Origin: Hemibagrus wyckioides
Lineage: Eukaryota > Chordata > Actinopteri > Siluriformes > Bagridae
Assembly (NCBI RefSeq): GCF_019097595.1
Contig: NC_080713.1
Location: 6,838,199-6,902,198, forward strand
Reading direction: 5' to 3'
DNA: 64,000 nt
Position numbers and translations under genes: made by a program. Positions 10,520 through 23,182 of this stretch are shown in pieces. The notes beneath the pieces were generated by a model. That model did no database searches and was not told the DNA's origin. It saw only the letters and a list, made by a program, of their open reading frames with translations. Positions within the stretch are counted from its first letter, which is position 1. Each line of letters begins with the position of its first letter.

Positions 10520-13480
10520 AGGGTGAAACAAATCTGTGATAAGCCAAAGAACTATATGTGAAAAGTATGGTCATGATATGGAAATTTGATATAAATATTA
10601 TATTTCAATTTAATTTACCCTTTCCATTTTGCACAGGAAATGCCAGCACAAAAATACAAAGCCTACAAAATTACTATCAGTTTATTTTCATTTTTAACCT
10701 TTTTTATCCTAATTATTATTATAATTGTTTAATTTTCATCTGTTGATTCCAGTCAATTTTAATTACACCAGTTTCCATCTGAATAGCACTTATGTTGGCA
10801 GTAGACAGCGTCACATGAGTAGACGGCACCAGTGGAAGGAGATAATCACAATCTTCCACAATCGCCCCAGACATTTGTGCACAATGCTGAGATAAGCAGG
10901 CCTCTGGTTAGCCAACCTGTGAGGTGTGATAGTAGGGACTAAACTGAGGACAGACAGGCTAAAAGAAGTGGTAAACATACCACTTGACATATTACTCAAA
11001 TGTTCACACATGGTACATAATTGTAAGCCAAATCTGAGAACAGGTTTATAATGGCCTTTTATGACAATTAGAAGTGTGGGACAAAGCAGGGGACACCCTG
11101 GATGGGGTGCCAACTCTTCACAGGGTACAATTGCAAACACACTCACATTCACACACTACAGACAATTTAGAGATGTCCGAGAAGAGATCAGCTGAGGCTT
11201 TATATTAGAGGAGTTTTATTTGAGGTATCATTGATAATTCTTGAAATTAATTGCAAGAAAATTCGCGTCAGGACCAGTTTCCCGCATACACACGAAGGTC
11301 TGCTATTAAATAACTTATTTCTGTGTGGATATTTCCACTTCGAACCTTATCTTAGACAGACCTGCATGCAGGATTAATGTGCCTTAGCAGCATTGCTGTG
11401 AGTGCAACATTGTTTTTTTTTTTCTCTGATGGAAACCTGACTTACTGCTGACCTTCCTGTACTATGACACTGCCCATAAGCATTCCTACCTCTGGTTGCC
11501 ATAGTAATAATGTTTATCAGGGGATGGTGCAGCTAACATTCCAAATCCGTTTTCTTTGTGATAAAATGAAGCATTCTGGAGGGAGTGTGTTTATATATAA
11601 AATTCACTAGTGTATAAATGCATCATATCATAGTAGATAAAGAAGAAGCAGTGTGCACTGTTTGCCACAGATCACATGGGCTCCACTGTCTCCACCCCCA
11701 TTTGCTTGTCACTGCACCATGTCACTCTGTATTTGCAAAGAGTTCAACTGTTCTCAACTTTAGCATTGCTGGAAATGTGCACATCCTGCCACATCCAAAA
11801 ACATTTACTCAACACATTTGTATCATCTGAATTCATTATGCTTTGCTGTTGAAGTTCTGGAGAAGAATGTAAAGGATAGTAGCCTTTTTATGCATAAAGT
11901 TCAATATATACTCACAGGCCACATTAATATACTCTTATTAAAAAAAAAAAACTACCCTGTGCTTATCGACAGTTTGGTTGTACTGAACATCCTTTCAACA
12001 TATTTTGTTAAGGTTTGCCTTTACCCAGGTTCCTTTCAGGGGATTTATCATTGCTACTGTCATCTATGGGATTGCTCATTCGGGGTCTAGAAATAAAACT
12101 GATTTGAATAGTTTGGTGACAAATTTATGAACTAGTTTGGGTGTCACATAAGTAACATATTTTAAACAAAAAACAGATTAACAGCCAGTTGAGAGAAGTA
12201 AAATATTAGGATTTTAATGCATGCACAAAATACATAAATATCTCATTACTTCCAGATGTAAAATAATTGATGTTTTATTAGTTTTACACACAAGATTCAC
12301 AGACATTAGATTCAGATAGAGGTCCAGCTGATCCATTATTTGATGAAAACAAGTTTTATTCTAAGCAAATTGGTTAATATACAATACCTAAGCTGTGCTT
12401 ATGTAACAAAAAAGTGAGATGTGATCTGCCTCTCTTTCTCTCTCTTCTTGACCAGTGAGCTAAGCTATTTTGAATGTTTCCATTAGTGTTCCCTTAGAAT
12501 AAGCCAAGAACAATGTTTGAAAGCAAGTGGGTAAAAGAGTGTGATCCAACAGACTGATTTATTACAGCCACATCTGTTTGAAGCCTCCCTGATGAGTTTT
12601 CAAATGGACCAATATATAAATAAATTGGTAATCATTATCATGGTTTGGTAGATAAGCTATGGTTCTGAAACATCTGGATCAGTTTCCATATGATTTTTTA
12701 TGCACAGTGTCAGCAAGTATCAGGCTTATAAAGCATGTTAATATTGCTATCTCCAAATTTTCTATGTGATTTGTTTTTTTTTAAAGCCTATTGTACTGTT
12801 AAACATGTAGTCAACTTTTGCTCAATTATGTAATCCATTTGATTTGACTTGATTTAGTTTAGTAGCCTGGGACTAACTATCTGCGATACAGCTATGAAAT
12901 TATGTTCATAAGTTATGTTCATTTTTTAAATTTGTGCAAAGCAAAGGAATACATGTTTAACAATGTACTTTGGTATACTCTGGTCAGATAAAAGAAAAAC
13001 AGAATCCATTGGCGATATTTGTGGTATTTATGTTTGGTAAAGGAACGGTTGTGTGCATTATACCAAGAACATCAAATCCACTGTGAAGTACAAGAGATGC
13101 TTCTTTTGTAATGATATTGAGTTATTATTTGTCATTGAATGGTACATTAATAAAGTGATGTAGAGTGAAAATAACTCAAGAAGGCTCTCCTTACTTGAAT
13201 TCCATGAAAATGTATGAATTAATTTGCATAGAATTCAATTCAGCACATGGACTAGACCATTATGTGGTAAACGTGTTGAAACACCAGATTTATGTAAATT
13301 TAAAGTGAAAATTTTTACTGACAGTGCAAAGTCATTAGTCAGTACAATATAATAAATAATAAACTATACAAGGCAATGCTGTACAAACTTTAGTCTTCAC
13401 AGCAAACTCTGACACAAAACCTAACTAAACATAATAAAACATTCTACTAACATATCCAACACCTTTGTCCTTGCAAAAGA
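10520..13480. other. No gene seen
   Basis: AT-rich sequence after the GT92 pseudogene. About 11090-11165 (ggacaccctggatggggtgcc) is a fragment of the common repeat also seen at 42960-43110. There are short T- and A-runs (11409-11420, 11940-11951). I see no convincing exon, RNA gene or whole transposon. Confidence 0.55.
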
Positions 13481-13499
13481 ATGTGTGTTTGGCATGTGA

Positions 13500-13905
13500 T
13501 TGGCATCTTGTCTGTGTTTAATTTTTCCAGGTCTCCAGTTTATGGAAGGGCGCCACATATATTCATACATTCCTCAACACCTAGGTTCAATGCAGTGGCC
13601 TTGTTTACGGTCCAGGGTGTATTTTCCTGCCTCTGGATCCACCACAGCCCTGAACAATTATAGAAATATCTTCTCTGACTTGCCCTAAAAACATATAAAC
13701 ATATATGCATATACACATGTACTCTCTTTCTTTCTCTCACTCTTATGCATATATATGAATGGTCAAAGATTCCCATAAACGCACTTCTAAGCCTTGTTGA
13801 AAGCCTTCCCTGTAGAGCCTTCGCTCCCCACCCATGACCCTGTCGCTGGTTCACCACTTTTCCTTCTTTGGACCACTTTTGATAGATACTATGGAATAAA
13901 ATCTG
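13500..13905 (-). mobile_element. Junction of repeat fragments: common repeat plus two Tc1-like pieces
   Basis: About 13570-13660 resembles, on the minus strand, the common repeat of 42960-43110. About 13755-13810 (ggtcaaagattcccataaac) is transposase 3' sequence of the family at 7622. It joins directly to about 13825-13895, which read on the minus strand gives [20 protein letters not shown], the DNA-binding part of the CATAATGTTATG-end family of 36864. Two different Tc1-like families are thus fused head to head. Confidence 0.6.
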
Positions 13906-14543
13906 TGTCAAAAATAATCATCCGTAATTCGAAACATTTGTGTGTAATTTTAATTTACTTGTGCGTAATTTAAAACTATTGTATGTAATTCTGTGTTTTG
14001 TCAGAGTTGGATTCCAAAACCTACGGCCCCGACAGATACGAGATTTTGTCTGTTTGTTAGAGTACAACTCCAAAATGGACGACTATGACAGTTTACAGAC
14101 ACAACGCTAGTTTTCACAACAGCTCTGTTAACTGCACGACATGCAAAATTATGCCCATGAAGTGTGGTGTTTGAAACCACTGTCAAAGGGTTTTTGCCCC
14201 TTCCTGTTTTTGGTTTGTTTTGTTTTGTTTTTTTGCATATTTGTCACACTTAAAACATTCAGATCATCAAACTAATTTTAATATTACACAAAGATAATGC
14301 AAATAAATACAAAATGCAGTTTTTAAATGATTTCATTTATTAAGGGAAAAAAGCTGTCCAAACCTACCGGGGCCTACATGAAAAATGAATTGCCCCCTCC
14401 TGTCAAATCATGAAAGAACTGTGATTAACCACATTATTTTAGAAAGCTGAGTTAAATGTCACTAGACACACCCAGGCCTGATTACTGCCAGACCTGCTGA
14501 ATCAAGAAATCACTTAAATAGAACCTGTCTGACAAAGTGAAGC

Positions 14544-15365
14544 ATGCTTAAAGAGCTACGATCTAAAGAAATTCAAGAACAGATGAGAAGCAAAATAGTT
14601 GACATGTATCAGTCTGGAAAGGGTTATAAAGCCATTTCTAAGGGTTTGGGACTCCAGCGAACCACGGTCAGAGCCATTATCCACAAAACCTTCCCAGGAG
14701 TGGCCGTCCTACCAAAATTGCTCCAAGAGCGCAACGACGACTCATGCAGGAGGTCATAAAAGAACCCAGAACAACATCTAAAGAATTGCCTCAATTAAGG
14801 TCAGTGTTTATGATTCAACAATAAGAAAGAGACTGTGTTTTGCCTAATATATGTGTCATGGCAATGCATCCATGGGAGAGTTCCAAGGAAAAAGCCATTG
14901 CTGACCAAAAAGAGCACAATGGCTCGTCTCACATTTGCCAAAAAAAATATCTTGATTATCCCCAAGACTTTGGGCAAATATTCTGTGGACTGATGAGACA
15001 AAACTTGTACTTTTTGGAAGGTGTGTCTCCCGTTACATCTGGCATAAAACCAACACAGCATTTCATAAAAAGAACATCATACCAACAGTCAAAAATGGTG
15101 GAATTCTGCACTCTATCAGAAAATCCTGAAGGAGAATGTCCAGCCGTCAGTTTGTGACCTCAAGCTCAAGGCTTATGCAGCAGGACAATGATTCCAAACA
15201 CACCAGCAAGTCCACCTCTGAATGGCTCAAGAAAAACAAAATCAAGGTTTTGGAGTGGCCAAGTCAAAGTCCGGACTTAAATCTGATTGAGATGCTGTGG
15301 CATGACCTTAAACAGTCAATTCATGCTCGAAAACCCTCCAATGGGTCCCAGCGGGCACATTGAAA
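14544..15365 (+). pseudogene. Degraded Tc1-like transposase
   Basis: It starts with MLKELRSKEIQEQMRSKIVD and reads a helix-turn-helix (GKGYKAISKGLGLQRTTVRAI). It breaks by frameshift near 14690 and continues as scattered pieces in other frames: KTLFFG-like text near 14990, then [16 protein letters not shown] (second catalytic Asp) and [19 protein letters not shown] (third acidic residue) at 15180-15330. The C-terminus is cut off by the insertion at about 15347. It is not functional. Confidence 0.8.
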
Positions 15366-16664
15366 TCTATCTGATGTCAAATATTAGTCAAGACTTGATC
15401 AAAATGCTGTATAACATTATTTTAAATTCAGTTTGGGAGGCAATTTCTTCCAGTGGTAACTGGTTTAAAATAGGAAGTTAATCCTACACTGAAATTGGTT
15501 TATTATATATGTAGGCCAAAATGTTTGACGTTCAATTTACATCAAATCAATGTCATGTTTTAGACGTGAAATTGATGTCATATTGACATCACATTGTCAT
15601 CAATAATTCAGCTGTTTAGCACTTTTTCTTATAAGGCCTCATCATTTGGCATCTGCTGACTTTCCCTTTAATCTCAGTAATTTAAAAAACAACAACAAAA
15701 AATATTTCGGACTGGTTATTATTATTATTTTTTTTATGATACCATAATGCTGTGTAATTACAATACTGAAAGTACTATATTTTTTTTTATAATAATGTAT
15801 TGCCAGTTAATTAATTTACAGTAGGCCTAATTTTTCACAGTGAAAAAACCTTGACATTTCCTGTCTGAATAACAATAACAGGCATCCCTCCAAATTTGAA
15901 ATTAATCTAATATTTATTTATTTTTATTATTCCCTGAAATTATTCCTTTTCGCATTGACAAACCCTTCCCTTTCACATTAACGTGAACTTTTGTCAGGCT
16001 CACTGACTCGCACTGTGTCTTTTTATCATGTAGGTACATGTGTTGACAACTGATAAAAATGTAGAATATAAATTATTTTGGGCAACTTTTAACACTTAGA
16101 AGAAAACGTGAAATATGACTCTGTGCAAGGACGTTTGGTACTTTTTGTCTATGCTATTTTCCAATGTTTTCATATCCTGTATTAGTTTAGCTTGCTGTGG
16201 CTTATGTGAACAGAGGAATTCTCGTTGTTACGCTGGTTTTGTAATGGTAAAAAGAGTAATGTTAATTTTGGAGTCATTTAAAAATTCTGCCTAACGGGTA
16301 GCACTGTGGCTTAGTGGTTAGCGTAACAGCATGATGGTCTTGGGTTCGAATCCCTGGTTCGACATGTACATTAGGTTGGTTGGTAATTCTAAATTGGCCA
16401 TAGAAGTGAGCGTGTGGTTGTCTGTCTATATGTGTGACCCTGTGATGGACTGGCAAGGTGGGATAGGCTCCCTGTGACCCTAATTAGGAATAAAGCCGGT
16501 ATAGACAATGGATGTGTTTGGACTAAGAAAAGGGCCAAAAATAAAATAAAATATTTCTTACTTTTGTGTCATTATTTTGGTGTTTTGACATCAATGTGAT
16601 TTGCATTTTTTGACATATTTTTTGGCGTCAATTTGATGTTGTTTCGACATCAAATTGCCCACTG
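15347..16664. mobile_element. Non-autonomous DNA element with CCCAGYGGGCA inverted ends
   Basis: The left end is tcccagcgggcacattgaaa and the right end, read in reverse, is cccagtgggcaatttgatgt. The flanking Tc1-like sequence resumes directly at ttagggggaaattac. Subterminal parts are rich in short direct and inverted copies of GACATCA/TGATGTC (about 15372-15600 and 16580-16650). No transposase is visible. A tRNA-derived SINE (16290-16512) sits inside it. Confidence 0.65.
16290..16512 (+). repeat. tRNA-derived SINE
   Basis: The head has pol III box A-like gtggcttagtggttagcg and box B-like gggttcgaatccc spaced as in a tRNA. The tail includes gtgaccctgtgatggactgg and ends at aataaagccggtatagacaatgg. 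A related 3' half is at about 17200-17350. It lacks tRNA folding beyond the head, so it is a SINE rather than a tRNA gene. Confidence 0.8.
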
Positions 16665-16892
16665 GGTTAGGGGGAAATTACTTTTTCACATAGTGCCAGG
16701 CCAGTGCCAGTTTTTTTCCCCTTAATAAATGAAATCATCATTTAAAAACTGCATTTTGTATTTACTTGCATTATCTTTGTGTAATATTAAAATTTATTTG
16801 ATCTGAATGTTTTGAGTGTGACAAATATGCAAAAAAAAATGAAAGAATAAAAAAAAACAGGAAGGGGACAAAAACCTTTTCACAGCACTGTG

Positions 16893-16930
16893 TGTGTACG
16901 TGCGTGTGTGTGTGTGTGTGTGCGCGCGTG
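16893..16930 (+). repeat. GT/GC dinucleotide microsatellite
   Basis: A short run of gt with a few interruptions, immediately beside the right end of the Tc1-like element that ends at 16892. Confidence 0.8.
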
Positions 16931-17199
16931 TTTTCCGTTTCTAACTTTTTCACAGTTAACACCCATGTGACGCCTATACACCGCGTAGAATAAGTGAAAA
17001 TGGACATGCACGCTCTCGGCAGGTATCAGGCTTTTCCATTTTAATAATGTTTTCTACTTGTTCTTTATAGTTTTCTACTTGTTCAAAGAAATGTATAAAA
17101 ATTGTAGTTTAATTTCCTATCCATATATGATATAAATTTGTTGTGCGTATAACTGTTGTGTTTCTTTTTTTTTTAATTAATTGTACTACTATATATAAA

Positions 17200-17352
17200 T
17201 ATCTGTCTATATATGTGACCCTGTGATGGATTGGTGACCTGCCCAGGGTGTACCCCTGCCTTTAGCCCAATGTGTGCTGGGACAGACTCTAGCAGATCCC
17301 CGTGACCCTTATTAGGAATAAAGCGGGTATAGAAAATGGATGGATGGATATA
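17200..17352 (+). repeat. SINE 3' half with GGAT tail
   Basis: It shares gtctatatatgtgaccctgtgatgg and aggaataaagcgggtatagaaaatgg with the SINE at 16290-16512, and ends in a short (ATGG) run. The tRNA-like head is missing, so it is 5'-truncated. Confidence 0.7.
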
Positions 17353-17850
17353 TTTTATAGTCAACTATATTTTAATTCCGAAATTACTATCCGTTATTTA
17401 AAAACAACAAAAACCATTTGTATTTCTTTTAGTATAGAGCTTATCATATGCGACAGGAGCGTAACGTTTTTCCCCTTCGTCTAAAACCGCAAAGCGCATA
17501 CAAAAACGAAGTAGCCTTAAAAAACCTATGTGTTTCTATATTTATTAGCAGGTTAAACGTAAGATTTATTATATCATATCTATTACATACGTAATAAACG
17601 TTTTTTTCTTACCCAAATTTAGTGTGGTAAAGTTAGTTTCGTTTGGGTTTTCGATTTATCTTTCAATAAGGGACCGTCGTCGAATTCCACACACATTTTC
17701 ACATCTATAGCATTACCATCTACAAAATTATGGACATTATCATATTGCAAATGTTGTACTAGGATGCTACAGGTAAGTTTTATGCTGTAATTGGATGTAG
17801 GACTAATAATTATCATAAAATAATTTATACAGTATACAAATGTTACTTTT
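17353..17850. other. No gene seen
   Basis: AT-rich sequence without a coding frame longer than about 65 codons or a recognisable repeat. Confidence 0.55.
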
Positions 17851-17854
17851 TTCC

Positions 17855-18200
17855 GTTAAGTAATTTTTTGCACCATGTTGTATATCAGTTGTTGGAATTT
17901 GTAGACGGTCCCTTAGGTACCGTAGTCTATTAAGGCAAATGTTAGACATAATCTAACATATTAATGTAAGTGCTATATTTGGAGCACAGTCATCTCTGAC
18001 CACATTACTTATTTTCTCATTGCTTCAGCAGGCCTGCAATTAGGTGTTGTAAATGCACTTATAAATATATTGTGTTTTTTTTTTTTTTTGTATGACAAAT
18101 ACAATATGCAAAACTATAATAGAAGAAATCCACAGAGTACACAAGATGCGGTTACAGGCAGATTTTAATCTCACCTCTACTTAACTGCAGGTAGCTACAT
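17855..18200 (+). repeat. Duplicated upstream unit, copy 2, left half
   Basis: Aligns with 4830-5170 (see that entry). The right half continues at 20885-21070, on the far side of the transposon at 18337-20329 and the element at 20345-20818. Confidence 0.75.
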
Positions 18201-18543
18201 CTCTAGATCTACTACTTAAAGGAAGTAGGAAACATCACATTTTTATGATTATGAGACAAATGCAAATATTGGGTGAATTCCAAAGTGCTGGGACCACTTC
18301 TTACCATAACTAATGCAAAATACCTGACACATGATATACACTACACACAAAAAGTTAAAGATATTTGGCTTTTGGGTGAAATCTATGGAAAATGTAAAAA
18401 ATTCACACTACAGTGATATTATATTATGAAAGTAGGGCATTTAAGTAGAAGCATGCAATGGTGATTTCCTATCTCAAACAATTTATTGAAAAGCCAACAA
18501 CAGTGGTGGGTATACCACAACAAAAAATGTCAATGTCTCAATA

Positions 18544-19815
18544 ATTTGTCATGTGCCCTTGACCATCAATTACAGCTTGACAACGACGTCTCATGCTGTT
18601 CACGAGTCGACTTATTGTCTGCTGAGGCATGGCATTCCACTCTTCTTGAAGGGTGGCCCTCAGGTCATTGAGGTTCTAGGGTGCAGGGTTACGAGCCTCT
18701 ACACAGCGACTCGACTGATCCCATACGTTTTCTATGGGATTCAGGTCTGGAGAAAGTGCAGGCCACTCCATTTGAGGTACCCCAGCCTCCAGCAGCCGTT
18801 CCCTAATGATGCGACCCTGATGAGCTGGAGCATTGTCGTCCATGAAGATGAAATTAGGCCTGTGCTGTTCATGCAGGGGCACAATGACTGGATTAATGAT
18901 GTTACTCAGGTAGTATTGGCTTGTCACTGTACCATTCACAAGATGTAGGGCAGTTCTGTATTGAGTAGACACACCTGCCCAGACTGTAACACCACCACCA
19001 CCAAAGGCTAGTCTGGTGACAACAGTGGCTGATGCATAACACTCTCCTTGACGTCTCCAACATCGTTGGTGGCCATAATTTCTGCTCAACGTGAATCGAC
19101 TTTCATCAGAGAACAGCACTGAGGCCCACTGGTCCCTCATCCAGCATAAATGCTCCCTGGCCTGGTGGTGTGGTCAGGTACCCTTGCAGGTAGAGCTGGG
19201 CGATATGTCCTAAAAATTGAATCTCCGATTTTTTAAAACAAAATTCGATTTTCGATTGTAAAATGATTATTTTTCTTTAAAAAAAATTTAATAAAACACT
19301 AGATACTATAGAATAGATTTTTTTTAACTTGAACAAAAACAGTATAACCAAATATATGACTTCTAATGTGGACTAAAAGTGCAAAGTGCAAACTTACTTT
19401 CGCTAACAAGTTTTTTTTGTTATTGTTTTTGTTATTGTTTAGAAAAACAATAATCAATACAACAACATAAAAACCTTTTCTGGGGATTTATAAAATGCAA
19501 ACTTTCACCAGTCTTTACAAGTTCTAATTATTCTAGTAAAATAAAGTAATATAACAAAATATGAGGGATTTGTAAAGTGCAAACTTCAGACTTAACTTAA
19601 ATCATTTTTTATAAAATAAATAATTGTCACCTGGAAAAAAATCCCTGAAGAAAAACAATTTTGTAAAGCAGTTCAACATGCAATTTACAGGCTAAATAAA
19701 ATCAAACAGGAGCCAGACCGCATTTTATATCTGTGTATATGGGCACAATCAGGGGCAAGTCTAGAATTTTCATTTAAGGGGGACTCAGACCCCCATAAAG
19801 GGTATAATAGTAAAA

Positions 19816-19862
<47 letters not shown>

Positions 19863-20030
19863 AAACTCTTCCAGTCTCTCTGTATTTCTGTCTCAACCTG
19901 CTGATGACACTCTGTGACACTCTAAGCTCAGTGGCCACTTCCCTCTGAGAACATCCTGTTTGAAGCCTCGCAATGGCGAGGTACTGTTGGTCAGTTGTTA
20001 GGTGTGGTCTTGGTCTCATGATCAAAATGT
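18544..20030 (-). pseudogene. Broken Tc1-like transposase, copy B
   Basis: On the minus strand the N-terminal piece (about 20030-19870) reads an HTH segment around LRVSQSVISRLRQKYRETGR and then runs into the AAAT repeat. The catalytic piece resumes at 19140 with [12 protein letters not shown], keeps the glycine-rich TRLAFGGGG missing from copy A, and continues through [11 protein letters not shown] and [12 protein letters not shown] until a stop near 18676. The middle of the protein is replaced by the foreign insert, so the gene is dead. Confidence 0.85.
19801..19863 (+). repeat. AAAT tetranucleotide microsatellite
   Basis: A tandem run of aaat of about 60 bases inside the insert that splits Tc1-like copy B. 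Confidence 0.9.
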
Positions 20031-20344
20031 GGTCAAAATGTGAACAGCATGATGAAGAGGACTGTCTAAATACTAAAATTGAACCAGAAATTTTATTGGT
20101 CGATTCATGGATCAAACACCGGTTGTGAATTTTGCTGTTAAGCACCTTGTTAGAGAACAGCAAGTTATGCAAAAAGTACTGAAACACTGAACAGCTGGAC
20201 ATGTGCATTCAAAAGTGTAGAGAAGGTCAAATTAAGTTCACCTGCAAAGATTATAGTGCATTTTAGGTGCATCCTGAAATTTCACCCGAAAGCCAAATAT
20301 CCTTAACTTTTTGTGAGTACTGTAGTGTATTTTTGATACATATA

Positions 20345-20818
20345 CTCTACCAGTCAAAAGTTTGGACACACCTTTTAATTCAGTGTTTTTTGTTTAGGGA
20401 TTTATTTTCTACATTCTAGAACAATACTGGAGATTTCAAAACTATGAAATAACACACATGGACTTAAGTAATCCATATGTAACGACAAAAAAAGTCAGTT
20501 GTTGTGTAAGCACCATGATGAAACTGGCTCACGTGAAGACCATCCCAGTAAAGCAAGACCAGAACTTACCTCTGCTGCAGAGGAGAAGTTCATTTAGAGT
20601 TACCAGCCTCAGAAATCACCAATTAACAGCACCTCAGATTAGAGCCGTTATGAAGGTTTTACAGAGCATCAGTAGCAGACATATCTCAATATCAACTGTT
20701 CAGAGGACATTATTGTGTATTTCGGCCGCCTTCAGCATTGTTTTACAATGTAGAAAGAAATAAACATCAGGAAAGACCATGGGATTAGAAGATGTGTCCA
20801 AACTTTTGACTGGTAGTG
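20345..20818 (+). mobile_element. Internally deleted Tc1-like element (ACCAGTCAAAAGTTTGGACAC ends)
   Basis: The left end has ctaccagtcaaaagtttgga and the right end is its reverse complement (tccaaacttttgactggtag). The interior 20458-20763 includes a stretch like the second DNA-binding part of a Tc1-like transposase (VTSLRNHQLTAPQIRAVM, ISSRHISISTVQRTL). The catalytic domain is absent. Confidence 0.8.
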
Positions 20819-20884
20819 TATATGTAATGCAAAAGTGTTTGTTATATTCTAAATAAATATGGCCTAGTCAGGATAATAAAGGGT

Positions 20885-21070
20885 TACGTAGATAGGGAAA
20901 TGTGGCTTAATGGCCTCAACATCAGCGTCCAGAGAACTAGTCAGCATGACTAGGCAACAGAAAAATCTGAAGACTATTTCAATTAATAAAGTTTTATTAA
21001 TTATGTTAGAACATCTTTTCATTACTTGCATCCCATGCACTCTTCTTCAATAACCTAAATGATTGGTTTT
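20885..21070 (+). repeat. Duplicated upstream unit, copy 2, right half
   Basis: Aligns with 5218-5430. It ends about 80 bases before the acceptor of GT92 member 2, so it is the immediate upstream sequence of that gene. Confidence 0.75.
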
Positions 21071-21149
21071 CAAAAAAATGATAATTTTGGTGGCACTACC
21101 TTCACATATTAATAAGATTGATAAATGTTTTAATTTTCATACTTTACAG

Positions 21150-22512
21150 GACAGAACCAGTCTCCACAAAGCAGTTTGCTTTTCTAAGGACATTCTTCAT
21201 CCTTTTTATTCTTTTTTTGTTCCTTTGGTTTGTCTACTGGATAACTGGAGACAAAAGAAATAATAAATACAAGCTTAATGTTATTTACCCACACTGGAAA
21301 AAGAAGCAGCCACACTTGATGGCATGTGGGGTGCAAGTGCAAAATGATCCGATCATTAAAATCAACAATCTTAAAACATATATGGTCGGCTCCTACATTG
21401 AGCACCGTAATCAAGTTAAAATGATACGGACAATCGCTATAGTGCTTCGCAGTGAAAAAGCAGAGTATCAGTGTGTGCTGTGCTGCAATGGAGAGAAGAT
21501 TTCTGTACCTGCTGCATATGACATTCACTCTGACCACTTTGGCTTTGAATACGGCACTGCTGATATTACCTGCCAAATACCGGGAAAGTGTCCAACACCA
21601 ACACATGTGGCTATCACTTCCCGATCACCTAAAGAAGATGGATCCTTGCAGGACATTCATGCCTTCCAACCTATTAGGAACCAACAGAAACAGGAAGTCT
21701 TTCCCTATGAATTCACAGTTTGCATTTCTACCATGTTTGATTATGTAAATATATTGATGCTTGTGCAGGCCATGGAGATGTTCAAGATACTCGGTGTCCA
21801 GAAAGTAGCTATTTACAAAACCAGCTGCCATCCTGTTACGCAGAAGGTCTTGGATTATTATGTCAAGCAGAACTTTGTGGAGATCATCCCCTGGCGTATA
21901 TCGTCCTACATTAATGTGTCCAGAGGCTGGAAGAAGTCAGCCTCACCTGGGGAGTTACACTACTTTGGGCAAATTGCAGCACTTAATGATTGTGTGTATC
22001 GTTACATGTACCAGAGTCACTACGTATCTCTGCAAGATTTGGATGAATTCATTCTACCTATTAACCTCAAAAACTGGGCAGAACTCCTGCCTGAATTAGA
22101 GAGGAAATACAATCACAATGTGGGCTTTGAGTTTGAGACATTTTTTTTTCCTCTTTCCATCACAGATTTCCACTCGGAATATTCCCTAGACTCTTGGAAG
22201 AAAGTTATGGGAGTTAACATCTTAGAGCATGTCAGTTGCTTAAGTAATGACCCCAAAGAGTTCAATGATTTTAAAGTCATTGTAAATCCTCGTTTAGTGT
22301 TTAAGACTACAGTGCATGGCTTTCTGGAGTCTGTGGGGGGTAGTGTCAGAGTGGACTCAAAGATCGCCCATATTTACCACATGAGGAACATTTCAAAACA
22401 AGCTTTGTCAACGCATTCCCACATACAAGACACACATCACAGGGACTATGCAGACAGGCTGATCCCTGCTGTTTCTCATGTGCTTCAGCAAACATTGGGC
22501 ATAGACACATAG
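21150..22512 (+). CDS. GT92-family (DUF23) glycosyltransferase, member 2, main coding exon
   Basis: It encodes a predicted Golgi type II membrane glycosyltransferase of family 92, whose studied members (such as C. elegans GALT-1) are beta-1,4-galactosyltransferases; the substrate here is unknown. The exon begins after the acceptor actttacag (ending 21149) with one base completing a codon. An upstream coding exon must therefore supply the ATG, and I could not locate it. Visible features are a membrane anchor near the N-terminus (FFILFILFLFLWFVYWI), a stem, HSDHFGFEYGTAD, CPTPTHVAITS, YEFTVC, then GELHYFGQIAALNDCVYRYM and DLDEFILP, the probable metal/nucleotide-sugar site. It stays open to TAG at 22510-22512. 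It is about 75-80% identical by eye to member 3 overall, and nearly identical in the middle. It looks functional, subject to finding exon 1. Confidence 0.85.
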
Positions 22513-23156
22513 ACCATTCCATGAAATCATCAATCATGAAGTCATCAAAGATTTTGCTATGAACAAATAAGAATATGCTTTTCTACCAGTTTTTAGAAAA
22601 CTGTAGCTTTTCAGGATTCCCTTCACCTTGATTAAATCCCCAGTTCTGATGAAGAAAAGCAGCCCTAAAGTAGGATGATGCCACCACCATGCTGCCATTA
22701 CCATTTTTGTTTGTTTATTTGCTTAAAACATACCTCTTAAAACATGTGAAGAATAAGAAAGATTGTTGTCACATGCAAAATTTGTGTTGATACAAAATCA
22801 TTGTTTTGCAAAGGCCATTTAAGTCTTTGGATATGAACTTTATTGAAGTAATGTGGACTGAATTTTGAAACTGGTGTGCTACAGAAAAATGACAATTATA
22901 CTGAAATAATAACATGCTCTGGACCATGGTATTTGCTTTAAATAATGAAATTTCATAAATAAAAACATTTTTACAGCATACATACATACAAAGTGTCCAT
23001 ACACAAGTGTTGGTAAATGTTCCCACGAACAAAAAAATCCATTTGTATCTGGCTTCGTAAATGAGGCCTATTGGCTCAGCCGTCTTCAATGAAAATTAGA
23101 AAGGTGTGTGTGTGTGTGGAAGGATTTGTTACCTTTGTTAAGACCTGCCCCTTGAA

Positions 23157-23182
23157 GAGAAAGAGAGAGAGAGTGTGTGTGT

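Larger units (their letters stand above)
14177..16892 (+). mobile_element. Tc1-like element with long (about 215-base) inverted ends, interrupted
   Basis: The left block about 14177-14395 (caaagggtttttgccccttcctg, then aaaatgcagtttttaaatga) is matched in reverse complement by about 16672-16892. These are long inverted terminal repeats. Together with the transposase relics at 14544-15365 this is one Tc1-like element into which the roughly 1.3-kb element of 15347-16664 has jumped. Confidence 0.8.
18337..20329 (-). mobile_element. Tc1-like transposon, defective copy B (ACAAAAAGTTAAGG-type ends)
   Basis: The ends match those of copy A at 1436-2695 (cactacacacaaaaagttaa at the left, reverse complement at about 20300-20328). 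It is about 2 kb rather than 1.26 kb because about 670 bases of foreign sequence (about 19190-19865) replace part of the transposase. That insert begins tagagctgggcgatatgtcc, a phrase common at hAT-like element ends in fish, and ends in an AAAT microsatellite. Confidence 0.85.

Noticed and set aside
16290..16360. tRNA-like box A and box B
   Set aside because: No complete cloverleaf and no proper 3' acceptor arm; it is the head of a SINE. The same reasoning applies at 25284 and 32045.
18553..18948. A 131-codon plus-strand open frame
   Set aside because: Antisense shadow of Tc1-like transposase copy B.
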